Assembly: GCF_003313245.1 (NCBI RefSeq)
Contig: NZ_QJSD01000007.1
Coordinates: forward strand, 1-64,000
Reading direction: 5' to 3'
Origin: Primorskyibacter marinus
Lineage (GTDB): Bacteria > Pseudomonadota > Alphaproteobacteria > Rhodobacterales > Rhodobacteraceae
DNA: 64,000 bases
Shown: one piece after another, positions 35,136 through 44,424 of the stretch
Layout of the letters: each line of letters begins with the position of its first letter
Position numbering within the stretch: the first letter of the stretch is position 1
Position numbers and translations under genes: made by a program
The notes under the pieces: model-generated
The model's input: only the letters and a program-made list of their open reading frames with translations
Databases searched by the model: none
What the model was told of the DNA's origin: nothing

Positions 35136-36220
35136 TGCCCGCCTCCCAGAATTTCGATCAAACCAGCCCGGATCACGCCGCCAACCGCCGGAATCTCGGC
35201 CCCGTTTCCCAACCTGCGGGTCAGCGCGTCATAGCGCCCGCCGGTCGCTACGGGCGGCAGATCGGGACGCCCGGCAGCGTAAAAGCCAAAGACGAACCCG
35301 TCGTAATATTCCATCGAGGTCCGGCCATAACTGGCTTCGAAATCAAGGTGTTCAATGTCGACCCCGCGCTTGTCCAGCGCGTCGATCCGCCGCGCAAACC
35401 GGTCCAGCGCGCCCGAAATGGCGGGCAGGTCCACCGCAATGTCGCGCAACCGCTCCAGCGCAAAGGGACAGGTTTCACGCACTGCCAAAACCGCGTCGAG
35501 CGCGGCGACCTGCGCCTCGGACAGCGGGCGATCCTGCGCATCCTCGCGCAGCGCCTCGATACGCGCCGAGATTTCCGCCACGCTGCGCAGTCCGATCATC
35601 GGGCCGGCATCTGCCAACGCATCTTCGGCGCGGAGCAGCGCCGCGCGCGACGCAGGCACGGGACTGCGCCCGGCGAACCGATCCAGAAGCGCCCGAAAGC
35701 GTCGGGGCCGCCAGATATGCCGCATCAGCGCGGCACGACGCCGCGCGCTGGTGTCCAGCCCTTCGACCGCGGCCATCAGGATGCCGATATCACCAGTTGC
35801 CGGGTGCAGCCCCAACGGCGCAAGCGCGGTGTGAAACAGCGCAAACACCTCGGCGTCGGCGGCGTCCGGGTCCACACGGTCGAACACCTCATAGCCAACC
35901 TGGATATATTCGTTCTCGCGCTCGGGGTGGTCCTCCTGACGACGGAACACCTCCCCGGCATAGGTATAGCGCGCGGGCTCCGCCCCGCCTGTCATGTGCA
36001 TCTGCACCACCGGCACGGTGAAATCCGGCCGCAACATCTGCTCGCCGCGTGACGGGTCCTGCGTGACATAGGCCCGTCCGCGAATATCCTCGCCGTAAAG
36101 GTCCAGCAGCACCTCTGCGGGTTGCAGAATGCCGCAATCCACACGTTGGGCACCGGCCTGTTCGAAAAACGCCAGCAGCCGCGCAGCTTCGGCGCGGGTC
36201 ACAGTAGACGGCACGTTCAT
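35132..36220 (-). CDS. hisZ: ATP phosphoribosyltransferase regulatory subunit (HisZ)
   Basis: This 362-residue histidyl-tRNA synthetase paralogue lacks aminoacylation function and is needed by short HisG. It has class II synthetase-like motif 2 region ([15 protein letters not shown], about 60-75), [20 protein letters not shown] (by its ends, about 92-110) and a motif 3-like [12 protein letters not shown] near the C-terminus. I chose ATG 36220, overlapping hisS's stop by 4 bp; a longer frame to 36298 lies inside hisS. hisS-hisZ-hisG forms one operon. Confidence 0.9.
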   Translation of the reverse strand: MNVPSTVTRAEAARLLAFFEQAGAQRVDCGILQPAEVLLDLYGEDIRGRAYVTQDPSRGEQMLRPDFTVPVVQMHMTGGAEPARYTYAGEVFRRQEDHPERENEYIQVGYEVFDRVDPDAADAEVFALFHTALAPLGLHPATGDIGILMAAVEGLDTSARRRAALMRHIWRPRRFRALLDRFAGRSPVPASRAALLRAEDALADAGPMIGLRSVAEISARIEALREDAQDRPLSEAQVAALDAVLAVRETCPFALERLRDIAVDLPAISGALDRFARRIDALDKRGVDIEHLDFEASYGRTSMEYYDGFVFGFYAAGRPDLPPVATGGRYDALTRRLGNGAEIPAVGGVIRAGLIEILGGGQ

Positions 36221-37686
36221 TGCTGCTCCAGGATCTCGCGGACCTTCGCAACCAGATCGCCGCGTGCAACCTCGTATTGCGAAGGCCGTTCCTTCCATTC
36301 TTCCAATGTCGCATTCTCGGCCATCTGCTTGCCGAGGATCAGGTCCTTGATCTGCACGATGCCCTGCGCCTTCTCGTCACCGCCTTCGATCACCGCGACA
36401 GGCGAGTTGCGCTTGTCCGCGTATTTCAACTGGTTGCCGAAATTCTTGGGATTGCCAAGGTAGACCTCTGCCCGGATGCCTGCCGCCCGCAGTTCCGCCA
36501 CCATCGCCTGATAATCGGCCATGCGGTCGCGGTCCATCACGGTCACGACGACAGGCCCCGCCTCATGGCTTTGGATCCGGCCCTTTTCACGCAGCGCCGC
36601 CAACAAACGGTCCACCCCGATGGAAACGCCGGTCGCAGGCACTTCCTGCCCGGTAAAGCGCTTGACGAGGTCATCATAACGCCCGCCCCCCGCAACAGAG
36701 CCAAACTGACGCTTGCGCCCCTTCTCGTCGAGGATTTCAAACGTCAGCTCCGCCTCGAAGACCGGCCCGGTGTAATAGCCAAGACCGCGCACGACGGATG
36801 GGTCAATCACGATCCGGTCGGGACCATAACCTTGGGCTGCCAACAAATCCGCGATCTGTTCCAGTTCATCCACACCTTCTGCGCCGTCCGAGGAATCGCC
36901 AATCGCCGCACGCAGTTTTGCCAGTGTATCCTTTGCATCAGCGCCCTTGGACGTCAGGAACGCCAAGACAGGTTCGGACTGTGCATCCGTCAGGCCCACT
37001 CCGTCAATATAGGCACCAGAGGCATCCAGCCGCCCCTTCCCCAACAGCTCGCGCACGCCAGCCTCGCCCACCTTATCGAACTTGTCGATGGTCCGAAGAA
37101 CAGCGTCGCGCTGTCCATCATCGGAAAGACCCATGCATTCCAGCACGCCGTTCAAAACTTTGCGGTTGTTGACCCGCACGATATAGTCGCCGCGCGGAAT
37201 ACCCACGACCTCCAGCACGTCTGACAGCATCGCGCAGATCTCGGCATCAGCAGCGACCGACGCTGCGCCCACCGTATCCGCATCGCACTGATAGAACTGC
37301 CGATAGCGTCCCGGTCCCGGCTTTTCATTCCGCCAGACCGGTCCCATCGCATAGCGGCGGTAGGGCAACGGCAGATCGTTGCGGTGCTGGGCATAAACCC
37401 GCGCAAGCGGTGCCGTCAGATCATAGCGCAGCGCGACCCAGGCGTCATCCTCGTCCTGCCAGGCAAAGACACCCTCGTTCGGGCGATCGACATCCGGCAG
37501 GAACTTGCCCAACGCCTCGACGGTCTCTACCGCACTGCTTTCCAGCGCATCGAACCCGTAGCGATGATACACCCCGGCAATCTTTGACAGCATCGCGGCG
37601 CGGTCACTGACCTCTGCACCGAAATAGTCGCGGAACCCCTTGGGGGTGACCGCCTTGGGACGGGGTTGTTTCTTCACTTTCGCCAT
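36217..37686 (-). CDS. hisS: Histidyl-tRNA synthetase
   Basis: This 489-residue class II enzyme charges tRNA-His. Motifs are [13 protein letters not shown] (start), motif 1/2 [14 protein letters not shown] and [23 protein letters not shown] (ends given), the HisA motif-like [19 protein letters not shown] and motif 3 [14 protein letters not shown]. The C-terminal anticodon-binding domain is present (about 390-489). I chose ATG 37686; the open frame reaches 37893 but the extra N-terminus is not HisRS-like. It is the first gene of the hisS-hisZ-hisG operon. Confidence 0.93.
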   Translation of the reverse strand: MAKVKKQPRPKAVTPKGFRDYFGAEVSDRAAMLSKIAGVYHRYGFDALESSAVETVEALGKFLPDVDRPNEGVFAWQDEDDAWVALRYDLTAPLARVYAQHRNDLPLPYRRYAMGPVWRNEKPGPGRYRQFYQCDADTVGAASVAADAEICAMLSDVLEVVGIPRGDYIVRVNNRKVLNGVLECMGLSDDGQRDAVLRTIDKFDKVGEAGVRELLGKGRLDASGAYIDGVGLTDAQSEPVLAFLTSKGADAKDTLAKLRAAIGDSSDGAEGVDELEQIADLLAAQGYGPDRIVIDPSVVRGLGYYTGPVFEAELTFEILDEKGRKRQFGSVAGGGRYDDLVKRFTGQEVPATGVSIGVDRLLAALREKGRIQSHEAGPVVVTVMDRDRMADYQAMVAELRAAGIRAEVYLGNPKNFGNQLKYADKRNSPVAVIEGGDEKAQGIVQIKDLILGKQMAENATLEEWKERPSQYEVARGDLVAKVREILEQQ

Positions 37687-37885
37687 GGCGTGCATCCGGC
37701 TCCAACTCATGCGCCGCCCGTGTAGCCGCTCGTTCCGACAGGGGCAAGCAATGCGATAGGTCCGGAGGCTTGGACCACCGGGGGAGGCCGCGGCACGCGC
37801 CGGGGGCAGGATGCCCCAACTGCGTGTACGCAAATCGTAAACTGCGTGCGCGGCACGCGCACTCCGCGCGGTCACGCGCCGTCGA

Positions 37886-37914
37886 TTGCACAAGCCGCAC
37901 GCCCGCGCTATGCC
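37886..37914 (+). promoter_or_regulatory. Candidate slyX promoter
   Basis: -35 TTGCAC (37886-37891), 17-bp spacer and -10 TATGCC (37909-37914), 21 bp before the slyX ATG. It sits in the 248-bp divergent region between hisS and slyX. Confidence 0.45.
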
Positions 37915-37934
37915 ACGGACGAAAGGATCCCCTC

Positions 37935-38141
37935 ATGCCTACGGAAATCGAGACCCTTCAGGAAAAGCTCGCCCATATGATGCGCGCCCTCGACGATCTG
38001 TCAGAGGTCGTGGCCCGTCAGGATACGGAAATCGCCACGCTCACCCGCCGGGTCGAAATGCTGATGCAGCGCGAAGCCGGGCGCGAGGCCGAAGGCACTG
38101 GCGGCGTCGTCTTGGGGGATGAGCGTCCGCCCCATTATTGA
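37935..38141 (+). CDS. slyX: SlyX family protein
   Basis: This 68-residue protein is almost entirely a coiled coil, with heptads through LQEKLAHMMRALDDLSEVV and IATLTRRVEMLMQ, ending in RPPHY, a tail typical of SlyX (PPHY). The cellular role is unclear; the family is found across proteobacteria. ATG 37935 follows AAAGGA. It is a single gene between divergent hisS and the convergent lipoprotein gene 27 bp away. Confidence 0.8.
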   Translation: MPTEIETLQEKLAHMMRALDDLSEVVARQDTEIATLTRRVEMLMQREAGREAEGTGGVVLGDERPPHY

Positions 38142-38168
38142 AGCGGACGCAGTTGAAACGGACGAGGC

Positions 38169-38876
38169 TCAGCGGCCTTTCATGCCCTGCGCCAGAAGTT
38201 CTCCGTCATGCAGGAGCAGTTCGGCCCAGCGGGGGTTACTGGCGAAATTCTCGTAGATCGTGACGAAGACGGTCTTCTTCTCCATCCGCGCGATCCCTCT
38301 GCCACACGGTTTGCCCCGCGCCGCGCCGCAGACCCTGCGCTTGAGCGTCTCATACGCCTCGTCCGTGGCCGAAACGGGTTGAGAGTCCGCAGGCAACCCA
38401 TAGCGCAGCTGCTCGTGCATCGAAGGCGACCCGAACATCACCAGCGCCCCGGTGATCTGCCTTGCGCATTGGTCGTCAAAGCCGGTCACATAAAAACTGT
38501 GTGGCCCCGTCGATCCCGGCGCACTGTCGTACAACGTGTATCCGCGGCCACGTTCCGGGTGCCGGGCGATGGCCTTTCCCAGTTTGCGGTCGGACACGCC
38601 GCACAGCACGCCTACCTCGCCATATGGCAGCGTCTGCCCCATACTCACCGTGCCGCTTTGGCTGGCCCCTTTGGCAGATCCGCCGTCGAAGAACCGCGAG
38701 AAGAAACCGCCTTCGGGCCGCGATTCCGCCGGGGCGGGCAGCGCTTCGACCATCGGGGCATCCTCGGCAATATCCACATCTTCCAGCCGCCCCACCTTTT
38801 CCAGCGGGTCGGCGCAAGCTGCAAGCATCAGCGCCGCCGTCATGGCAAGAAACAGTTTTCTCAAAGCAACACCCAT
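38169..38876 (-). CDS. Rhodobacterales-type lipoprotein of unknown function
   Basis: A 235-residue lipoprotein with an N-terminal signal (LRKLFLAMTAALMLAAC, lipobox LAAC at about residues 18-21 from ATG 38876), so an acylated Cys and envelope location are predicted. After a Pro/Ala-rich, acidic linker (about 25-60) comes a conserved domain with several Cys (LCGVSDRKLGKAI, VTGFDDQCARQITG, RRVCGAARGKPCGRG). A TTG at 38864 giving LRKLFL directly is an alternative start. No family role is known to me. It is convergent with slyX. Confidence 0.7.
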   Translation of the reverse strand: MGVALRKLFLAMTAALMLAACADPLEKVGRLEDVDIAEDAPMVEALPAPAESRPEGGFFSRFFDGGSAKGASQSGTVSMGQTLPYGEVGVLCGVSDRKLGKAIARHPERGRGYTLYDSAPGSTGPHSFYVTGFDDQCARQITGALVMFGSPSMHEQLRYGLPADSQPVSATDEAYETLKRRVCGAARGKPCGRGIARMEKKTVFVTIYENFASNPRWAELLLHDGELLAQGMKGR

Positions 38877-39035
38877 CCCGTTCAGACATTCAAACATAGC
38901 GTAACGCCCCCTCCGGCGTCCAGCGAACCGGCGGAGGACCGCCGGCTCTGTCGCCAGCAATCAGTCCCGCCCGACGCCGCAGGCATTGGGCGCGACGTGC
39001 GTAGGACGCCAGCGCGTCGTTCAGACCCGCACGGC

Positions 39036-42000
39036 CTAAAGCTCCTCGACGGCCATCACGCCGCCCAGACTTTTGATCGCGCCTTTGATCTCGGGCGTGA
39101 TCGGAAACTGGCGATCCAGGTCGATCTCGACCTCGCCGGGCAATGCTGCATCCATCAGACACAACTGGACGGGTCCGCGCGCCGCGCGTTCCATCTGACC
39201 CGACGCGTTTTCCAGAACCTGCGCCACAGCCGCGATGGCGACAGCCTCCTCCACGAAGATCCGCACCCCCGCGCTGCCCGCGTCAATGACCATGTCGTCC
39301 ATCTTCGCGGCTGACCTGATGGTTGGATCGAACTGCCCGTCATTGAACCGCGCCTCCAGCGTGACGATCACCTTGTCGGTGGCTTCGAACACTTGCCGGG
39401 CGGCGTTCAGATCCTTTTCCTCGCGTGCGAACATCGCGATGCCTGCCAGTTGCCCTGTCGGATCAGAAATATTCATCCGGAAATACCGCGACCCGCGCGA
39501 GGATTTCATCTCGCGAAACCCCGACACCATGACGCCGCATTTGACGATGGCCGCGCCGTCCTGCTCTGCCTTGGCCTGCGCATCGGCTATTGTCGAGATC
39601 CCCTTTCGTTTCAAAGCTGCGGCATAGTCATCCAGCGGATGTCCTGAAAGGAAAAAGCCGATGGCCTTTTGTTCTTCCATCAAGCGTTCCGACGCGACCC
39701 AATCGGCCACCGGGCTCAGCCGCGGTTCCGGCAAATCCTCGCCCGCCTCGCCAAACAGCGACACCTGGGCGGAGGCTTTCTGTTCATGAATAGCTGCCGA
39801 ATAGGCAACCAGCGCATCGAGGCTGTCGAACACCTTTCGCCGATTGGGGTCGAGTTGATCAAATCCACCGGCCCGCGCCAACATCTCCAGCGCCCGCTTT
39901 CCGACGCGTTTCAAATCCACCCGCCGCGCAAAATCGTAGAGCGTCGAGAACGGCTTGCCCTGCCCGCCCCGGACTTGATCCGGGGCCTTTGCCGCAAGGT
40001 CCCGGGTCGAGCCCGGGACAGGTGCCGCGTCGTCACAGCGTGCGTTCACAATCATCTGCATCGCATCGCTGCCGACGTTCTTGAGCGCCCCCAGCGCGTA
40101 GACCAATTGCTGATCGACCACGTCAAAACCCGCTTGCGAGCGGTTCACACAAGGGGGCACGATGGGGATGTCCAGCCCGCGCCGGACCTCTTCGGCATAG
40201 ACCGCCAGCTTTTCCGTCAGGTGGATATCGCAATTCATCACACCGGCCATGAATTCGACCGGATGGTTCGCCTTCAGCCAGCCGGTCTGGTAACTGACCA
40301 CCGCATAGGCCGCTGCGTGGGACTTGTTGAAGCCGTAATTCGCGAATTTTTCCAGCAGGTCGAACACCTCGCTGGCCTTCTTCTTGTCAACGCCGTTTTT
40401 GGCCGCGCCCGCCTCGAATTTCGGCCGTTCGGCATCCATGGCTTCCTTGATCTTCTTGCCCATCGCGCGGCGCAGCAGGTCAGCGCCGCCAAGGCTGTAG
40501 CCCGCCATTTCCTGCGCGATCTGCATCACCTGTTCCTGGTAGACGATGATGCCCTGCGTTTCGGCCAGGATATGGTCGATCGACGGGTGGATGCTTTCGA
40601 GGTCTTTGCGCCCGTGCTTCACGTCGCAATAGGTCGGGATATTCTCCATCGGGCCGGGACGGTAGAGCGCCACCAGAGCCACGATATCCTCGATACAGGT
40701 GGGTTTCATCTGCCGCAGCGCCGACATCATGCCGGAACTTTCCACCTGAAACACGGCCACAGTCTTCGCCGCCGCATAGAGCTTGTAGGTCTTTTCATCC
40801 TCCAGCGGGATCAGGTTCATCTGGTTTTCGGCACCGGGTGCGGGTTCATAAAGCTGCGTGCCGTCGGCGGCCACATGCAGCGGGCGGCCCGATTTCAGGA
40901 TCAGATCCACCGCGTTCTGGATCACCGTCAGCGTTTTCAGGCCCAAAAAGTCGAACTTTACCAGCCCCGCCTGTTCAACCCATTTCATGTTGAACTGCGT
41001 GGCCGGCATGTCCGAGCGGGGATCCTGATAGAGCGGCACCAGTTCATCAATCGGTCGGTCGCCGATCACCACACCCGCCGCATGGGTGGAGGCATTCCTC
41101 AGCAGCCCTTCGACCTGCTGGCCGTAGTCCAGAAGCCGGGCCACAACCTCTTCATTGCGGGCTTCTTCGCGCAGGCGCGGCTCGTCGGTCAGGGCCTGTT
41201 CGATCGAGACCGGTTTCACGCCCTCGACCGGGATCATCTTGGACAGGCGGTCCACCTGTCCGTAGGGCATCTGCAACACCCGGCCGATATCGCGCACGGC
41301 CGCCTTGGACAGCAGCGCGCCGAAGGTGATGATCTGCCCCACCTTGTCGCGCCCGTATTTCTGTTGGACGTACTGGATGACCTCTTCGCGCCGGTCCATG
41401 CAGAAGTCGATATCGAAGTCGGGCATACTGACGCGTTCCGGGTTCAGGAACCGCTCGAACAGCAGCGAATATCGTAGCGGATCAAGGTCGGTGACGGTCA
41501 GCGCGTAAGCCACGAGCGAGCCCGCGCCAGACCCACGCCCCGGCCCCACCGGAATATCGTGATCCTTGCCCCATTTGATGAAGTCGGCAACGATCAGGAA
41601 ATAGCCCGGAAAGCCCATGCCCTCGATGATATCAAGTTCGAAATCCAGCCGTTTCTGGTATTCCTCAACGGAGGCCGCATGCGGGATCACCGCCAGCCGT
41701 GCCTGCAAACCTTCATTGGCCTGACGGCGCAACTCATCAACCTCGTCATCGGCGAATTTCGGCAGGATCGGATCGCGCCTGTAGGCCATGAAGGCGCAGC
41801 GCTTCGCGATCTCGACGGTGTTCTCAATCGCCTCGGGCAGATCCGCGAACAGCGTGACCATCTCTTGCTGCGACTTGAAATAATGCTGCGCGGTCAGACG
41901 CCGACGCGGTGCCTGCTGATCGACGTAAGAACCTTCGGCAATGCAGATCAGCGCGTCATGCGCCTCGTACATCTCGGGTTTGGGGAAATGCACGTCGTTG

Positions 42001-42626
42001 GTGGCGACCAGCGGGATGTTCATCGCATAGGCCATCTCGACATGGCCGCGTTCCGTCAGGCGCTCTTTTTCGGGCAGGCCGCCTTCACCGGGATGGCGTT
42101 GCAGTTCCACATACAACCGGTTGGCAAAGGTCTTGTGCAACCGTTGCATCAACTCCTCTGCCGCAGGCCGTTGTCCCTGTTGCAGCAGCATCCCCACCGG
42201 CCCATCCGGCCCGCCGGTCAGGCAGATGAGCCCCTCGGCATGACGGTCCAGATCTTCCAGCGTGACATGCGGCAGCGTCCCGTCGCCGCGCAGGTACAGG
42301 CAACTGTTCAGCTTCATCAGGTTTTCGTAACCACGTTCATTCTGCGCCAGAAGAACCAGAGGCGCCGGGTCTCGCATCCGCTCGCCCGGCGCGGGTGTCG
42401 TGAATTGCAGATCGACCTGACAGCCGATGATCGGCTGGATGCCTGCCCCGCTGGCGGTGACCGAAAACTCCAGCGCCGCGAAGAGGTTGTTTCTGTCCGT
42501 CACCGCCACGGCGGGCATGCCCGCGGCCTCGCACAGGCCCGGCAGTTTTTTCAGCCGAACCGCGCCCTCCAGAAGCGAGTATTCGGTATGGACGCGAAGA
42601 TGGATGAATCGGGGATCATTGTTCAT
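39036..42626 (-). CDS. dnaE: DNA polymerase III alpha subunit
   Basis: This 1196-residue replicative polymerase has an N-terminal PHP domain (FIHLRVHTEYSLLEGAV, about 7-23), palm active-site aspartates in PDFDIDFCMDRREEV (about 400-408) and the third in VKFDFLGLKTLT (about 556), then fingers, HhH and OB domains toward the C-terminus (ISDPTGQLAGIAMF). It matches DnaE1, not DnaE2. Residues about 866-888 (VPGSTRDLAAKAPDQVRGGQ) are an in-frame insertion encoded by a palindromic repeat, not usual in DnaE. It is preceded by a 375-bp gap shared with xdhA. Confidence 0.93.
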   Translation of the reverse strand: MNNDPRFIHLRVHTEYSLLEGAVRLKKLPGLCEAAGMPAVAVTDRNNLFAALEFSVTASGAGIQPIIGCQVDLQFTTPAPGERMRDPAPLVLLAQNERGYENLMKLNSCLYLRGDGTLPHVTLEDLDRHAEGLICLTGGPDGPVGMLLQQGQRPAAEELMQRLHKTFANRLYVELQRHPGEGGLPEKERLTERGHVEMAYAMNIPLVATNDVHFPKPEMYEAHDALICIAEGSYVDQQAPRRRLTAQHYFKSQQEMVTLFADLPEAIENTVEIAKRCAFMAYRRDPILPKFADDEVDELRRQANEGLQARLAVIPHAASVEEYQKRLDFELDIIEGMGFPGYFLIVADFIKWGKDHDIPVGPGRGSGAGSLVAYALTVTDLDPLRYSLLFERFLNPERVSMPDFDIDFCMDRREEVIQYVQQKYGRDKVGQIITFGALLSKAAVRDIGRVLQMPYGQVDRLSKMIPVEGVKPVSIEQALTDEPRLREEARNEEVVARLLDYGQQVEGLLRNASTHAAGVVIGDRPIDELVPLYQDPRSDMPATQFNMKWVEQAGLVKFDFLGLKTLTVIQNAVDLILKSGRPLHVAADGTQLYEPAPGAENQMNLIPLEDEKTYKLYAAAKTVAVFQVESSGMMSALRQMKPTCIEDIVALVALYRPGPMENIPTYCDVKHGRKDLESIHPSIDHILAETQGIIVYQEQVMQIAQEMAGYSLGGADLLRRAMGKKIKEAMDAERPKFEAGAAKNGVDKKKASEVFDLLEKFANYGFNKSHAAAYAVVSYQTGWLKANHPVEFMAGVMNCDIHLTEKLAVYAEEVRRGLDIPIVPPCVNRSQAGFDVVDQQLVYALGALKNVGSDAMQMIVNARCDDAAPVPGSTRDLAAKAPDQVRGGQGKPFSTLYDFARRVDLKRVGKRALEMLARAGGFDQLDPNRRKVFDSLDALVAYSAAIHEQKASAQVSLFGEAGEDLPEPRLSPVADWVASERLMEEQKAIGFFLSGHPLDDYAAALKRKGISTIADAQAKAEQDGAAIVKCGVMVSGFREMKSSRGSRYFRMNISDPTGQLAGIAMFAREEKDLNAARQVFEATDKVIVTLEARFNDGQFDPTIRSAAKMDDMVIDAGSAGVRIFVEEAVAIAAVAQVLENASGQMERAARGPVQLCLMDAALPGEVEIDLDRQFPITPEIKGAIKSLGGVMAVEEL
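39967..40019. repeat. Palindromic repeat inserted in dnaE
   Basis: Two palindromes in tandem: CCCCGGA-CTTGA-TCCGGGG (39967-39985) and GTCCCGG-GTCGAGC-CCGGGAC (39999-40019). They resemble dispersed alphaproteobacterial GC-rich palindromes and add about 22 residues in frame to DnaE. Confidence 0.7.
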
Positions 42627-43002
42627 GCGGGCACGATATGGCTCGGCGTGCGCGGCGGAAAGCCCAAATCCGGCAGCAGAGGTCGTAGCAGTGACGCGGT
42701 CGCGTTTCTTTTATTATTTCACGCCCCGGCAAACATGGGCTGCGCGCGTCTCTCACAAGATCACGGCAACATCTGGATGGCGTTACCAGCGCAAAACCGG
42801 AAGGTCGGCGTTTTGCCTGCCGGACAGCGCCGCAAAACCTGGCCATTACCCGGTTTCTCAACGATTTTCGCCACTTTTTCCTTGCCAAGCCGATTTCCTC
42901 CTGACTAGCCTGTAAGATGAAGAGATCAGGCCCACGCACCTTCTACGCCGAATCGAGGGCGCGCGTCATGGGGGCATCAGGGTAAGGCGGCAGGTTTTCA
43001 AA
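42627..43002. other. Divergent regulatory region dnaE/xdhA
   Basis: This 376-bp stretch has no gene. A weak xdhA promoter candidate is TTGCCA, 18 bp, TAGCCT about 100 bp before the xdhA start. No operator was recognised. Confidence 0.35.
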
Positions 43003-44424
43003 ATGAACATCACGTTTCTTCTGAACGGAGAGACCGTGTCCGCCCCGGCGGTGCCCGCGACGGCCACATTCCTGGATTGGCTGCGCGAGAGCCAGCATCT
43101 CACCGGCACAAAGGAAGGCTGCAACGAAGGCGATTGCGGTGCCTGCTCCGTCATGGTCACGGATGAACGGGGCACGCATGCGCTCAATGCCTGCATCCTG
43201 CTTTTACCGCAATTGCAAGGCAAGGCTGTGCGCACGGTCGAAGGGCTGGCCACGGATGGCGCGCTGCACCCGGTGCAGCAGGCGATGGTGGACCATCACG
43301 GCAGTCAGTGCGGCTTCTGTACGCCGGGCTTTGTCGTCGCGATGGCGACCAGCCATGCCAATGATGAGACTGACCACGCAACCGCGCTTGCCGGCAACCT
43401 GTGTCGCTGCACCGGCTATGCCCCCATCCTGCGCGCTGCAAAGGCGGCCGAGGCTCAGGCAAAACCCGCATGGCTGAAGACCGATCAGGACTACGCGCTG
43501 ACCGATACCGGGTCCGATACGGTCGCCACGGTGCCGGAGGGCGATCAGCCCGACGCGAGCGCGGAGGCGGCCGCGGCTCTGCCGGGGTCCTCCGACGCGC
43601 TCGCCGCCCTTTTGCTGGAACATCCCGAAACCACGCTGATCGCAGGGGCCACGGATGTTGGCCTCTGGATCACGAAACAGTTGCGCGAACTGCCGCGCAC
43701 GGCTTTCCTGCATCTCTGCCGCGATCTGCAAGACATCGACGTTACCGAAGACACCATCCGCATCGGTGCCGCCGTCACCATGGACCGCGTGCTGACGCTG
43801 ATAGAGGACCACCATCCCTCCTATGCCACGATGATCCGGCGTTACGGCTCTGCCCAGGTCCGGGCGGCGGCGACCATCGGCGGAAACATCGCCAATGGCT
43901 CGCCGATCGGGGACAACCCACCGGCTCTGATCGCCCTTGATGCCACCCTCCATCTTCGCCGGGGCGACACCCGCCGCGACCTGCCCATCGAGGCGTTCTT
44001 TCTCGATTACGGCAAACAGGACCGTGCCGAGTCCGAATTTGTCGAGGCTGTCAGCATTCCGCGCCAACCCGACCGGCTGAAATGCTACAAACTGTCGAAA
44101 CGGTTCGATCAGGACATCTCGGCTGTGTGCGGCTGTTTCAATATTACAATCAAGGACCAGACCGTCAGCAATGCCCGCATCGCCTTCGGGGGCATGGCCG
44201 GCACGCCGAAACGGGCAAAGGCGCTGGAATCCGCCCTGATCGGCCAACCCTGGACGCGTGACACCATCACCCGCGCAATGCCCGAACTGGACCGTGATTT
44301 TGAGCCGATGTCCGATATGCGCGCCAGCGCCGCCTACCGACTGGATGCCGCGCGCAACATGATCCTGCGATATTTTCTGGAGGACTCATCCGGCCTCTGC
44401 ACGATCTCGGAGGTGACGCCATGA
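43003..44424 (+). CDS. xdhA: Xanthine dehydrogenase small subunit (FeS and FAD)
   Basis: This 473-residue subunit carries two [2Fe-2S] clusters: [13 protein letters not shown] (about 40-52) with the next Cys near 67, and CGFCTPGFV with CRCTGYAP (about 102-140). The FAD domain follows (about 195-470), with [13 protein letters not shown] and [15 protein letters not shown]. It passes electrons from the molybdenum subunit to NAD+. Length matches Rhodobacter XdhA (about 460). It heads a plus-strand operon; xdhB overlaps it by 4 bp. Confidence 0.92.
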   Translation: MNITFLLNGETVSAPAVPATATFLDWLRESQHLTGTKEGCNEGDCGACSVMVTDERGTHALNACILLLPQLQGKAVRTVEGLATDGALHPVQQAMVDHHGSQCGFCTPGFVVAMATSHANDETDHATALAGNLCRCTGYAPILRAAKAAEAQAKPAWLKTDQDYALTDTGSDTVATVPEGDQPDASAEAAAALPGSSDALAALLLEHPETTLIAGATDVGLWITKQLRELPRTAFLHLCRDLQDIDVTEDTIRIGAAVTMDRVLTLIEDHHPSYATMIRRYGSAQVRAAATIGGNIANGSPIGDNPPALIALDATLHLRRGDTRRDLPIEAFFLDYGKQDRAESEFVEAVSIPRQPDRLKCYKLSKRFDQDISAVCGCFNITIKDQTVSNARIAFGGMAGTPKRAKALESALIGQPWTRDTITRAMPELDRDFEPMSDMRASAAYRLDAARNMILRYFLEDSSGLCTISEVTP

